NCBI GenBank assembly: GCA_963663005.2
Contig: CAXXHH010000014.1
Location: 248,001 to 312,000, forward strand
DNA from: CAINVV01 sp963663005
GTDB taxonomy: Bacteria; Bacteroidota; Bacteroidia; Bacteroidales; Prolixibacteraceae
Reading direction: 5' to 3'
DNA length: 64,000 nt
The position numbers and the translations under genes are program-made. Below the pieces are notes generated by a model. That model did no database searches. It was given only the letters and a program-made list of their open reading frames with translations, and had not been told where the DNA came from. Positions 30,041-39,344 of this stretch are shown here, one piece after another; positions within the stretch are counted from its first letter, which is position 1; the number at the start of each line of letters is the position of its first letter.

Positions 30041-33000
30041 ATGAAAAAAATTATTCCGTATCTCCTCATCATTTCATTATTTCTTCTTAACAGTAAATCA
30101 TTGTTAGCCCAATCCGTCAGCGTTGATCAAGCAATTGAAATAGGGAGAAATCACCTGCTCACTGTAAGTAAAAACTACCTGAAATCATCAAGTATTAAAA
30201 AAGAAAGCATCCAATTTAGTAAGATTCAAACAGTTTCCGAAAATGAGGATACACTTCTTTATATTTTAAATGACCCAATCAATAAGGGGTTTGTTATTGT
30301 ATCAGCAGATTCCCGTGTATGGCCAATCATTGGATATTCAATGGATGGCAATTTAGATGAAGCCAATCAGTCCCCCGCCTTCACCGAATGGATGGCCAAT
30401 GTGAAACTTGAAATTGCCCAAATAAAAAACGATAATTTGCTTCCAGAAAAAGGCATTATTGCTGCCTGGAATAACTTACTTAATCTAAAATCGGGTTCAA
30501 CAACTTCAGTGGCGCCATTGTTAAAAACCACCTGGGATCAAGGCTGTTTTTATAATGAACAATGTCCTATTGATAAGGATGGCACCTGTGGGCATGTTTT
30601 TACAGGATGTACCATAACAGCATTGGCACAAATCATGAAATATTGGAATTATCCAACCACTGGCGTTGGTTCTCATTCTTATACTGTTCCTTTATATGGT
30701 AAACTTTCTGCAGATTTCGGAGCAACCAATTATATCTGGTCTCAAATGCCCAATAATATTACGGGATCTAATAACGAAATCGCAAAATTGATGTTTCATT
30801 GTGGGGTCTCATCTGATGTAGTTTATAATCTGACTGGATCCGGAGCCTACCTCATAAATGCAGCAGAAGGACTTTCCAAATATTTTTCGTACTCAAATAA
30901 TTTCAAGCAGGTATATCAAAAAAAGTACTCCATAGAGGATTGGGTAGCCCTACTGAAACTTGAATTGGAATCTCACAGACCGATATTATATGCTGGGAAT
31001 AGCGAGTGTTTTGGTCATGCATTTGTTTGCGATGGGTATCAAAACGGTAACTATTTCCATTTTAATTGGGGTTGGGGTGGTAACGCCAATGGTTACTTTT
31101 TTATAGGAAATTTAAATCCAAATGGCACGCATTATAATCTTATGCAGGAGGCGATTATTAATATTTGCCCCGATAAATTACCTCAAGGATACAACGGATT
31201 TAGCTTAACAACAAATGCGTTACAAGTAAGTGTTAACAAAGCCACCACTAGCGTCAAGGCTATTTCCTCAGTAAATTGGACTGTCTCAAGCAATCAATCA
31301 TGGATAACAACCAATGTAAATTCAGGTAGCTCTGGCACAACTGCGATTGAATTAGCATTTGATGAAAATATTTCTTCAAAGACACGAACTGCAATCCTTT
31401 CTTTTTCTACTGCAGAATATGGCACACAAATCATTACAGTTAAGCAACCTGCCAGAATTAACGTCAAAGCTGGGGGGCTTCATGATGCTTTAACAGGAGA
31501 ATTGGCCATAACGCCAACACTTACTTTAACAGGAACTATTGATGTACGGGATTTTAAAACCATGCGTGACGAGATGCCTTTACTGGAAGAAATTGATTTA
31601 AGCAATGTTTCGATTTTAGCTTACACAGGGTCTGACGGAACGGACGGAAATAAGTTAAAAACCTACGAAGCAAATACCATTCCGACCTTTGCGTTTAATA
31701 ACATTCTTGCTGGTATTGATAGTATTCCATCCATTCTCCACAAAATTGTTTTCCCGTTGACAGCGACCACAATTGATAATATGGCATTTCATCGGTGCAA
31801 TGGATTAAAATCCATTGAAATACCTGCCACGATAGAGAATATTGGAAATTTTGCGTTTACCGATAGCGAGTATTTAACTTATATCAAAATCCCTTCATCA
31901 GTCAAATCCATTGGGGTAAATATTTTTATGAATTGTCCGGCATTGAAGGAAATAGAAGTGGATAATAATAACTCCAACTATTCAGGCTTTGAAGGAGTCT
32001 TGTTTGACAAGCAACAGACGTCATTATTGATCTGTCCGGCTAAAAAACAGGGCGATTTCAAAATACCATCCACAGTTAAAACTATCAATTCCTGCGCGTT
32101 TATACAATGCGACCAATTAAATTCAATTCTTATTCCTGCATCTGTAAACACAATCGGAGAACTGGCTTTTGACAGGTGTAGTGCTTTTATCGCAGTTGAG
32201 GGAAATAACACCAATTATTCAAGTAGTGAAGGTGTTTTATTTAACAAATCTCAAACCAAACTGATTTTTTGTCCCACTTCAAAAAATGGGGATTATGTTA
32301 TTCCTTCAACTGTTACCTCAATTGATAAGCAAGCATTTTTATTTTGCAGCAATTTAAGCTCAGTTATCATACCAAACTCTGTTCAATCCATCGAAAAAAG
32401 CACTTTCAGCAATTGTCGAAAAATGTCATCTATTGATATTCCATCCTCTGTCATTTCTATAGGGGATTATGCATTTAATTTATGCCAAAGTTTAACTTCA
32501 GTAAACATACCATCCTCTGTTACGACAATTGGGAGTAACGCTTTTAGTGATTGTACAAGTTTAACTTCAGTAAAAATACCATCCTCTGTTACGACCATTG
32601 GGAGTAATGCATTTCAATATTGTTCAAAGCTTTCTTCCATAATAGCCAATAACCCTATTCCGATAAACTTAAGTGGGGATAATAATAAAGATGTCTTTCT
32701 GAATTCAAACAAGAGTACCTGCATCCTATATGTTCCAACTGGTTCAAAAAAATCATACCAGGCTGCCGACCAATGGAAGGACTTTACAAATATCATTGAG
32801 ATGGCTAATCAGATTCCCACAGCCATTGCGGGAGCTGATCAATCAGTCGCAGAAGGTACGCTGGTGAAATTGGACGGATCGTTGTCTTCTGACCCGGATG
32901 GAAGTCCCCTGACTTACAAATGGACAGCACCTGCAGGTATTTCTCTTAGCTCGAATGCTTCATCCAAACCTACATTTACCGCTCCAAATGTCTCCCAACC

Positions 33001-34063
33001 TACAACTTATACTATCAGTCTGGTGGTGAACGATGGTCTTGCGGATTCTCCTGCCTGTCAGGTAAAAATTGTAGTAAATCCTTTACCAACTGCTGCCGGA
33101 GTTATTAACGGGGAAGTCGTCGTTTGTCAGGGACAAGGTTCAATTACTTATTCTGTTGCAGCAATTGCCAATTCAACTTCTTACATTTGGACATTACCTT
33201 CGGGAACTTCTGGTACAAGTTCGACAAACAGCATTACTGTGAATTACAGTCCTACCGCGGTTTCTGGCAATATTATCGTTAAAGGTCACAATGCTTTTGG
33301 CGATGGAATATCTTCCACTTTAGCGATTAATGTAAAAGCCCTTCCAATACAAGCCTCAACAATTTCAGGGATATCCACTGTTTGTCAGGGACAGAATGCT
33401 GTAACCTATACTGTGCCTATTGTTACTAATGCAACGTCATATGTCTGGGCACTCCCGACTGGGTCAACTGGAACAAGCATAACAAACACAATTACAGTGA
33501 ATTTTGGCGCAACCGCCGTTTCAGGAAACATCTCCGTTAAAGGTCATAACGACTGTGGAGACGGTACTGCCTCTACTCTACCCATTACCGTTAATCCCTT
33601 ACCAGCGACCCCGATTATTTCGCAGAATGGGAAAGTTCTTTCCTCGAATGCCCCATCCGGCAACCAATGGTACAATCTAAACAACCCCATAAGTGGGGCC
33701 ACCAATCAGGATTATACAATCACAGCGGTTGGTGAATATTGTGTTCAAGTTACCAAGAATGGTTGCGTTTCAGCACCATCTAATATGATCAAAGATGTCA
33801 TAACCAGCATCACAGCCGTTGAGTACAATGAGAAAATTAAGGTCTATCCTAACCCGGTTTCAGACGATCTTACCATCGAGTACAAAGGCAATACGGATGA
33901 AATAAAATATGGAATATATAATTCAGCGGGTCAACTTGTTACAACCGGGATGCTTTTGGAAAACACGGTGATTCATACTTCTTCGTTTTCAAGCGGAGTG
34001 TACACCATAAAATTTAATACTGGAATCAATTTTGACTTCCGAAAGGTGATCAAGCGTAATTAG
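30041..34063 (+). CDS. Multidomain C10-family cysteine protease (streptopain-like) with BspA-type LRRs and T9SS signal
   Basis: 1340 residues. Signal peptide, then a Spi-type inhibitory prodomain (about 22-150), then the C10 catalytic domain with Cys190 in TGCTITALAQIMKYW and His326 in CFGHAFVCDGY, followed by the FNWGWGG motif. Next come a BACON domain (about 387-470, WTVSSNQSWITT), BspA/LRR_5 repeats (about 507-874), a PKD/REJ-like domain (about 924-1012), two PKD_6-like repeats (about 1015-1187), a short Ig-like segment, and a type IX secretion C-terminal domain (about 1257-1340, KVYPNPVSDDLTIEY). It should be exported by T9SS and cleaved or anchored at the surface. C10 proteases degrade host or dietary proteins in pathogens; here scavenging is likely. 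It is not operonic with its neighbours. Confidence 0.92.
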   Translation: MKKIIPYLLIISLFLLNSKSLLAQSVSVDQAIEIGRNHLLTVSKNYLKSSSIKKESIQFSKIQTVSENEDTLLYILNDPINKGFVIVSADSRVWPIIGYSMDGNLDEANQSPAFTEWMANVKLEIAQIKNDNLLPEKGIIAAWNNLLNLKSGSTTSVAPLLKTTWDQGCFYNEQCPIDKDGTCGHVFTGCTITALAQIMKYWNYPTTGVGSHSYTVPLYGKLSADFGATNYIWSQMPNNITGSNNEIAKLMFHCGVSSDVVYNLTGSGAYLINAAEGLSKYFSYSNNFKQVYQKKYSIEDWVALLKLELESHRPILYAGNSECFGHAFVCDGYQNGNYFHFNWGWGGNANGYFFIGNLNPNGTHYNLMQEAIINICPDKLPQGYNGFSLTTNALQVSVNKATTSVKAISSVNWTVSSNQSWITTNVNSGSSGTTAIELAFDENISSKTRTAILSFSTAEYGTQIITVKQPARINVKAGGLHDALTGELAITPTLTLTGTIDVRDFKTMRDEMPLLEEIDLSNVSILAYTGSDGTDGNKLKTYEANTIPTFAFNNILAGIDSIPSILHKIVFPLTATTIDNMAFHRCNGLKSIEIPATIENIGNFAFTDSEYLTYIKIPSSVKSIGVNIFMNCPALKEIEVDNNNSNYSGFEGVLFDKQQTSLLICPAKKQGDFKIPSTVKTINSCAFIQCDQLNSILIPASVNTIGELAFDRCSAFIAVEGNNTNYSSSEGVLFNKSQTKLIFCPTSKNGDYVIPSTVTSIDKQAFLFCSNLSSVIIPNSVQSIEKSTFSNCRKMSSIDIPSSVISIGDYAFNLCQSLTSVNIPSSVTTIGSNAFSDCTSLTSVKIPSSVTTIGSNAFQYCSKLSSIIANNPIPINLSGDNNKDVFLNSNKSTCILYVPTGSKKSYQAADQWKDFTNIIEMANQIPTAIAGADQSVAEGTLVKLDGSLSSDPDGSPLTYKWTAPAGISLSSNASSKPTFTAPNVSQPTTYTISLVVNDGLADSPACQVKIVVNPLPTAAGVINGEVVVCQGQGSITYSVAAIANSTSYIWTLPSGTSGTSSTNSITVNYSPTAVSGNIIVKGHNAFGDGISSTLAINVKALPIQASTISGISTVCQGQNAVTYTVPIVTNATSYVWALPTGSTGTSITNTITVNFGATAVSGNISVKGHNDCGDGTASTLPITVNPLPATPIISQNGKVLSSNAPSGNQWYNLNNPISGATNQDYTITAVGEYCVQVTKNGCVSAPSNMIKDVITSITAVEYNEKIKVYPNPVSDDLTIEYKGNTDEIKYGIYNSAGQLVTTGMLLENTVIHTSSFSSGVYTIKFNTGINFDFRKVIKRN
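32492..32629 (+). repeat. 69-bp tandem coding repeat inside the LRR region
   Basis: Two adjacent 69-bp units (32492-32560, 32561-32629) are nearly identical in their first 45 bases and encode consecutive 23-residue LRR_5 units (SVxIPSSVTTIGSNAF). The high DNA identity points to recent duplication within the protease gene. Confidence 0.75.
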
Positions 34064-34242
34064 GTAAATTCTGATACCCAAATTAATTAGTTGAAAAGAA
34101 ACTGTCTTAACAGCTGATAACTTGTTCTCTGCAAAGGGAGAGTGCCGGGTAATGTTCCTGTACTACCTTGATGAATGCCTGGAAATGGCTTCTAACTGTC
34201 AGATTACATCTTAGCAAATGCCCTTAATCGTATGCCCCTCAT

Positions 34243-34959
34243 TTAAAGCTTCTTTAATAAAGTGTACGGAATGGCTCTAAGCAAATAGCCGATAAAACGC
34301 CACCGCTTAGTCACGTATGCTACTCGCTTCTTTCGTATAATGGCAGCATAAATCTGTTCTGCCGCCTTTTCAACGGGTGCCACCCAAAATAACCCCTCGC
34401 CCTTTGCCATCGCGGTGTCGACAAAGCCCGGACGGATGTCGGTCACACATATATCGGAACAGCACTTATCCACATGCAGTCGCAATCCTTCCAGGTAATT
34501 TATCTGAAAAGCCTTCGTGGCGTTATACGATGGCGCCGCTCCATTTCCCCGAATACCTGCAATTGAGCTGATATTAACCAGGTGGCCGTGCCCCTGATTT
34601 CTAAAATAATTCATTCCCCAATCGGCAAGAAAAGTAAATCCCAGAACGTTCGTCCGAATTACTTCGTTTTCGATTGAAAAATCCAGCATTTTGTTTTCTT
34701 CTCCAATTCCTGCGGAGATAACAAGCAGGTCTAGTCCGCCGAGTCGATTAACAAGTTCATTACATATCTGTTCAATTCCTGGCAGATCCTGAACATCTAT
34801 TTGCCTGAAAAAAATCCTGTCAGGGTGCTGGCCTTGAATAGACTTTAACAACTCTTCTCTTCTCCCGGCAATTCCTACCTGGTAACCATTTAATACCAGG
34901 ATTTCAGACAATGATTTCCCCATACCACTCGTAGCTCCAATGACAATAGCTTTCTTCAT
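34243..34959 (-). CDS. Short-chain dehydrogenase/reductase
   Basis: 238 residues from ATG 34959 (an in-frame TTG at 34974 gives a longer, less likely form). Classical SDR: NAD(P)-binding GATSGMGKS at the N-terminus with an arginine-rich AGRREE acceptor that suggests NADP(H), the NAG-like SAGIG motif, catalytic Ser in VNISS, and YNATK. The C-terminus has a basic, hydrophobic tail (RWRFIGYLLRAIPYTLL) that may associate with the membrane. Single gene, minus strand. The substrate is unknown. Confidence 0.9.
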   Translation of the reverse strand: MKKAIVIGATSGMGKSLSEILVLNGYQVGIAGRREELLKSIQGQHPDRIFFRQIDVQDLPGIEQICNELVNRLGGLDLLVISAGIGEENKMLDFSIENEVIRTNVLGFTFLADWGMNYFRNQGHGHLVNISSIAGIRGNGAAPSYNATKAFQINYLEGLRLHVDKCCSDICVTDIRPGFVDTAMAKGEGLFWVAPVEKAAEQIYAAIIRKKRVAYVTKRWRFIGYLLRAIPYTLLKKL

Positions 34960-35063
34960 CTTACAATACAACAATTAAAACAGTCACAAATTTGTTCTCG
35001 AAATATAGCGATGGCGCGACATGATTTTGTTTTTGCTATCTTCAACTAATTTTCACAGCGCTC

Positions 35064-36599
35064 ATGAAGATAACTAAATTCCGCATGTCATTCAAACTAT
35101 TGAATCTGATTCTGGCTACAGGATTTCAGGCCATGATGGTACAAACCAGTTGGGCTCAAGGTCAGGACTCTCCTCAGTGGGGAGAGAAATTTTCCAGGAA
35201 TATGATCTCAGGAGAGACCGGCCTGCCGGAATCTTTCAATATAGAAACAGGCAAAAATGTGAAATGGGCGGTTTCGGTCGGAACCAATAACTATGCCTCC
35301 CCGGTGATTGCTAAAGGGAAGGTTTTGATAGGTGCCAACAACGCCGACCTGCGCGATCCGCGGCATGAAGGAGACCAAGGTACGCTACTCTGCCTGAACG
35401 AATCTGACGGAAGCCTGTGCTGGCAACTGATCGTTCCCCGTGTCGAGGGAGATCCACACAACGACTGGCCCATGATCGGTATCTGTTCGCCCCCGACTGT
35501 AGAAGAAAATCGGGTCTATGTGCTAACCAACCGGTCTGAGGTACTTTGCCTCGACCTGAACGGGCAGGCAGACGGTAACGATGGCACTTTTCAGGGCGAG
35601 GGGTGGTACATGGCTCGTCCGGGTCAGTTTCCTTATGAGGTAACTCTGAAAGATGCGGATATTCTCTGGTCGTATGATATGAAACTGGAATTGGGATTGT
35701 GTCCGCACGATTCGCCTCACGCTTCCATTTTACTAGATGGAGACTTCCTCTATCTGAACACCTGCAACGGAGTCGATTTCAGGCATCTGGAAACTACCGG
35801 GTTAAAAGCTCCCAGCCTGATAGCTCTGGATAAGAAAACCGGCAGACTGGTCGCCAGGGACAATGAAAATTTTGGCCCGAAAACCTTCCACTCTGCATGG
35901 TCATCCCCGGCAATGGGGATTGTGAACGGACAAAAACAACTCTTCTTTGCAGGGCCAGATGGCGTTTTGTATGCATTCCAAGCTCTCTCGAAGAGTGTAC
36001 CGCAAGGAGAAGTTCAATTGTTCAAAAAGATCTGGCAATTCGATTGCGACCCCACTGCCCCCAAAAACAACATTCATAAATTCCTAAACAACAAGGTAGA
36101 GGGCCCAAGTGTTTCGTACGGAATGCCGGTCTTTTACAAGAACCGCATCTACCTCACCGTCGGTGGCGACATTTGGTGGGGGAAGAAGAAGGCATGGCTC
36201 AAATGCATCGATGCCACCAAAAAAGGCAACATTACGGGTAATGGTGAAATCTGGTCATTTACGATGGACAACCATTCAGGATCGACTCCCGCCATTTCAG
36301 ATGGTTTGATTTACGTCACTGACTGCGGGAAAAACCTCCATTGTCTTGATGCAGAAGACGGTAAGCTATACTGGACACATAAATTGAAGATGGACAGCTG
36401 GAGTTCAGCTCTGGTAGCCGATAAAAAAATCTATGTAGGATCCCGGGGAAGCGATTTCTGGATACTTGAAGCCGGCAAATCCTTAAAAGTGCTGGACAAT
36501 AAATTGCTAGATAGCCCCATTCATTCTACACCGGTTGCTGCCAACGGTGTTCTATATATTTCAACGATGAACAAACTATATGCTATCACAAAATTCTAA
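35064..36599 (+). CDS. PQQ-like/BamB-type beta-propeller protein, exported
   Basis: 511 residues with a signal peptide (cleavage near SWAQG). Repeated PQQ-type blades are visible (LLCLNESDGSLCWQ, LHCLDAEDGKLYWTHKL, LYAFQ, YAIT). The pattern, with a start like PQWGEKFSRNMISGETGLPESFN and repeated ASPVIAKGKVLIG segments, matches the large Bacteroidota/Planctomycetota family annotated as PQQ-binding-like beta-propeller. These proteins lack proven dehydrogenase activity and may be scaffolds or ligand binders in the periplasm. No neighbour gives a pathway. 256 non-coding bases follow. Confidence 0.85.
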   Translation: MKITKFRMSFKLLNLILATGFQAMMVQTSWAQGQDSPQWGEKFSRNMISGETGLPESFNIETGKNVKWAVSVGTNNYASPVIAKGKVLIGANNADLRDPRHEGDQGTLLCLNESDGSLCWQLIVPRVEGDPHNDWPMIGICSPPTVEENRVYVLTNRSEVLCLDLNGQADGNDGTFQGEGWYMARPGQFPYEVTLKDADILWSYDMKLELGLCPHDSPHASILLDGDFLYLNTCNGVDFRHLETTGLKAPSLIALDKKTGRLVARDNENFGPKTFHSAWSSPAMGIVNGQKQLFFAGPDGVLYAFQALSKSVPQGEVQLFKKIWQFDCDPTAPKNNIHKFLNNKVEGPSVSYGMPVFYKNRIYLTVGGDIWWGKKKAWLKCIDATKKGNITGNGEIWSFTMDNHSGSTPAISDGLIYVTDCGKNLHCLDAEDGKLYWTHKLKMDSWSSALVADKKIYVGSRGSDFWILEAGKSLKVLDNKLLDSPIHSTPVAANGVLYISTMNKLYAITKF

Positions 36600-36855
36600 T
36601 CAGTTAACCAACCATTTTCCCTGGATTTTGATTCAGAAAAATATTCTGATCTGACTAATTCCCCGCTAACCTGAACCCTTTTTGCTGATTTCAGATAACC
36701 ATCACATCTTCCTAACGATCTGCACGTCGAAATAATTCAGGTAAAACGGTGGTAATGATCTTTCCAAGGGCGTTCTCAGCTCCTGATAATCAGCACAAAA
36801 ACTTGTATTTCTAATTTTTTATACTTATATTCGATCATTCTAAATCTAAAAAGTT

Positions 36856-37329
36856 ATGAAAAATTATCTACTAGTTGTCTTCCTGATGATGGTGTTATTG
36901 GGATGTTCAGTAAAACCTACTGAAAACTACAAGGCCGATGCTGAGGCCGCAATCAAGGGATTTTACGGAGCTTTGGAGAAATTTGATTATGAGCAAGTAA
37001 AAACTTTCTGTGCTCCTGACTTTAGCGGATTTGAAGATGGGGTCGTTTCGAAAAGCATTGATGATTTTATTGCTGTCGTGAAATCCTTCGAATTGAACTC
37101 TGTCAAGATCAAAATGGATTTTGTAAAAACGGATGCCACCGAAGAAATGGCTTATTCCATCGTAAAATTTGACGCGCAGTTTAAGGGAGCAAAAGTTGAA
37201 ATGAACCTCAAAACTTTTGAGAGCTACGTTGTAAAAAAGATAAATGGGAAATGGCTGATAAGTTTTTATCACTCCTCCTATCTTAAAGATCCTCAAAAAC
37301 CTCAAAGTGGAAATGTTCCTGGCCTCTGA
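36856..37329 (+). CDS. NTF2-like (SnoaL/DUF4440-type) lipoprotein, copy 1
   Basis: 157 residues. Short lipoprotein signal with LLGC lipobox, then a cone-shaped NTF2-like domain pattern: helix AEAAIKGFYGALEKFDYEQVKTFCAPDF, a beta-sheet half and a final KINGKWLISFYHSS strand typical of DUF4440/SnoaL-like folds. Ends in a Pro/Gly-rich tail. Function unknown; probably binds a small ligand in the periplasm. A near-identical paralog lies 646 bases downstream with the same upstream sequence. Confidence 0.75.
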   Translation: MKNYLLVVFLMMVLLGCSVKPTENYKADAEAAIKGFYGALEKFDYEQVKTFCAPDFSGFEDGVVSKSIDDFIAVVKSFELNSVKIKMDFVKTDATEEMAYSIVKFDAQFKGAKVEMNLKTFESYVVKKINGKWLISFYHSSYLKDPQKPQSGNVPGL

Positions 37330-37501
37330 TGTACCTTACTCCAAGAGGCAATAAATTTGCGTGGAAGCAGGTTTTGCAGATTTGATTTATCACGATTATA
37401 GGTATTGTGATTATGCAAATGTTAGCATTGCTGAGTTAAGGTTGTTTTCTGAAGTTTTGATTCTTTATACTTATATTCGATCGTTTTAAATCTAAAAAAT
37501 T

Positions 37502-37975
37502 ATGAAAAATTATCTGCTGGTTGCCTCCCTGATGATGGTGTTATTTGGATGTTCTGTAAAACCTGCTGAAAACAACAAAGCTGGTGCCGAAGCCGCAATC
37601 AAGGGATTTAATGGTGCTTTGGAAAAATTTGATTACGAGCAATTAAAAACATTCTGTGCTCCCGACTTTAGCGGGTGTGAAGATGGGATCATCTTAAAAA
37701 ATATTGATGATTTCATTGCTGTCGTGAAATCGTACGAATTGTCGTCAGGAACAATCAAAATGGATTTCGTAAAAACGGATGCCACCAAAGAAATGGCCTA
37801 TTCCATCTTAAAGTTTGAAGGACAATTTAAAGGGGAAAAAAATGTATTGATCATCAAAACCTTTGAAAACTACATCGTAAAAAATGTAAACGGGAAATGG
37901 CTTATATGTTTCTATCACTCTTCATACCTCAATGATCCTCAAAAACCTCAAAGCGGCAATACTCCTGGCCTCTGA
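37502..37975 (+). CDS. NTF2-like lipoprotein, copy 2 (tandem duplicate)
   Basis: 157 residues, the same length as copy 1 and mostly identical, with the same lipobox (LFGC) and tail (PQKPQSGNTPGL). Changes are spread over the second half (KGEKNVLIIKTFENY versus KGAKVEMNLKTFESY), so both copies look to be under selection for an intact frame. It carries its own copy of the upstream TTTATACTTATATTCGATC element. Confidence 0.75.
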   Translation: MKNYLLVASLMMVLFGCSVKPAENNKAGAEAAIKGFNGALEKFDYEQLKTFCAPDFSGCEDGIILKNIDDFIAVVKSYELSSGTIKMDFVKTDATKEMAYSILKFEGQFKGEKNVLIIKTFENYIVKNVNGKWLICFYHSSYLNDPQKPQSGNTPGL

Positions 37976-38612
37976 AGAAATCTTTAAGCCAAATTGTAAG
38001 TAACTATTAGTTAATCTTCTATTATTATGACTGAACGCTATAAACTTTTTGCGTTCAGGAAAGATTAATATGCAGATTGGAGTGTTGAACTCTGATCAGG
38101 AAGGATCGTAAGTATTATAATTAGTTGGAGAAAGCCCAAATTTCTCAAGCATTTGCCGGGATTGGTCAGTAATCTCATTGAAACGAGTACAGACTAAATC
38201 CACAAAAGGTGAGGTAAATCCATTTACAAGTTCCTTATGTACGATCTGATGTTCAATAAATTAATGCTACCATTCAGATATGAAGTGCCGCACACCATGT
38301 ATTTTTGTCTTTCCCTGGCCGTAACTCTCCGATTGAGTTTCAAATCTTTGAAGATAATCCTTCTCTTCCTTGACCCACACTTATAGGTAATACCTACCGC
38401 GAATCAACCGATGTTCTGTCCCTGCCTTTTATGTAGGGTGGCTCACTGGGATGTTTCTCTGCTGCCACATAAAAGTATCTAGCTTGCAAATGGAACAATA
38501 GTATTCCATTGTTTATAAGGTCATTAAAAAGAGCTTTACCAACTAATACGTGTTAATATCCGGGTTGGGGGTTAATGTATATGAGATTGAACTTAATTTC
38601 TAAATTTGCATC
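37976..38612. other. 637-bp intergenic region with nested hairpins
   Basis: No intact gene. CTGAACGC/GCGTTCAG (38031-38038, 38051-38058) is a perfect hairpin, enclosed by TTAATCTT/AAGATTAA (38011-38018, 38061-38068); it may be the terminator of the duplicated lipoprotein genes. Further right, the minus strand at about 38500-38390 reads as a short open stretch (FHLQARYFYVAAEKHPSEPP) without start or conserved end, perhaps a gene remnant. The ECF sigma promoter should lie in the last 100 bases. Confidence 0.4.
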
Positions 38613-39194
38613 ATGCAAGCCATTGATAGTATATCGGAGAAGGACTTGATCGTTCGCCTTAAACGTGGCGATGAAAGGATTTTTGAAATAGTTTTTGAGC
38701 ATTATAAAAACTTTCTGTTTCTGTTTATTCGCAAGTCCCTGCCATTAGAGGAAGATGCAGAAGGAATAGTTCAGGAGGTATTTATTAATTTGTGGCTTAG
38801 TCGAAATAATCTTGATGAGTATAAACCACTGAAGCCATATTTATTTACGATTGCAAAGAATCTCATTTACGACCATCTTCGAAAAATATATTCTAAGAGA
38901 AAATATCTTGACTCTTTATTTTTAAACTACTCTGCAAAATATGAATCCACGGAGAATGAAGTAGAATATTGGGATTTTGAGCGTTTTTTGATGGAAAAAA
39001 TTAATCAACTGCCGGAAAAACGCAGAAAGATATTTATACTTTCAAAACTCGAAGGAAAAAGTTATCGTGAAATAGCCAAGCTCTTGGGGATCTCTGAAAA
39101 TACCGTGGATATGCAAATGAGATCAGCTAATACTGCGGTATCAAAAGCCATAAAGAACTATTTAACGCAATTGATTCTTATCCTGAATATTTGA
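38613..39194 (+). CDS. RNA polymerase ECF sigma-70 factor
   Basis: 193 residues. Region 2 (about 22-90: FEIVFEHYKNFLFLFIRKSL, DAEGIVQEVFINLW, KPYLFTIAKNLIYDHLRK) and region 4 (about 125-175: QLPEKRRKIFILSKLEGKSYREIAKLLGIS) are complete. The length and the FecR gene just downstream place it in the Bacteroidota FecI-like ECF group that controls SusCD-type operons. It would be released when the STN domain of the downstream SusC senses substrate. Confidence 0.95.
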   Translation: MQAIDSISEKDLIVRLKRGDERIFEIVFEHYKNFLFLFIRKSLPLEEDAEGIVQEVFINLWLSRNNLDEYKPLKPYLFTIAKNLIYDHLRKIYSKRKYLDSLFLNYSAKYESTENEVEYWDFERFLMEKINQLPEKRRKIFILSKLEGKSYREIAKLLGISENTVDMQMRSANTAVSKAIKNYLTQLILILNI

Positions 39195-39344
39195 AAATTA
39201 ATGCGTTAAAGGCTTGGTTGTTCTGCAATAATACATATCCTTCGTCTTATTCCTGGTCTTTTTTTGAAAAAAATTAGATTCCCAATTACGGAATTTATTT
39301 TGAAATCCGTATTAGAAGTAAAATGATATTAATCAAAGGTTCTC

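Larger units (their letters stand above)
36818..37975 (+). repeat. 646-bp tandem gene duplication including promoter
   Basis: Sequence from 36818 to 37329 is repeated at 37464-37975 with a constant offset of 646 bases. The duplicated block includes about 38 bases before each start codon (TTTATACTTATATTCGATC, then AAATCTAAAAA), which points to a conserved promoter or leader. TATATTCG within it is one base from the TAnnTTTG -7 box. Confidence 0.8.

Noticed and set aside
32492..32629. Possible CRISPR-like direct repeats
   Set aside because: They are in-frame LRR codons with no unique spacers. No CRISPR array or cas gene was seen anywhere in the window.
37330..37501. Clear sigma-ABfr promoter before lipoprotein copy 2
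   Set aside because: A -7-like TATATTCG exists, but the TTTG candidate lies only 12 bases upstream, which is outside the normal 19-21 spacing.
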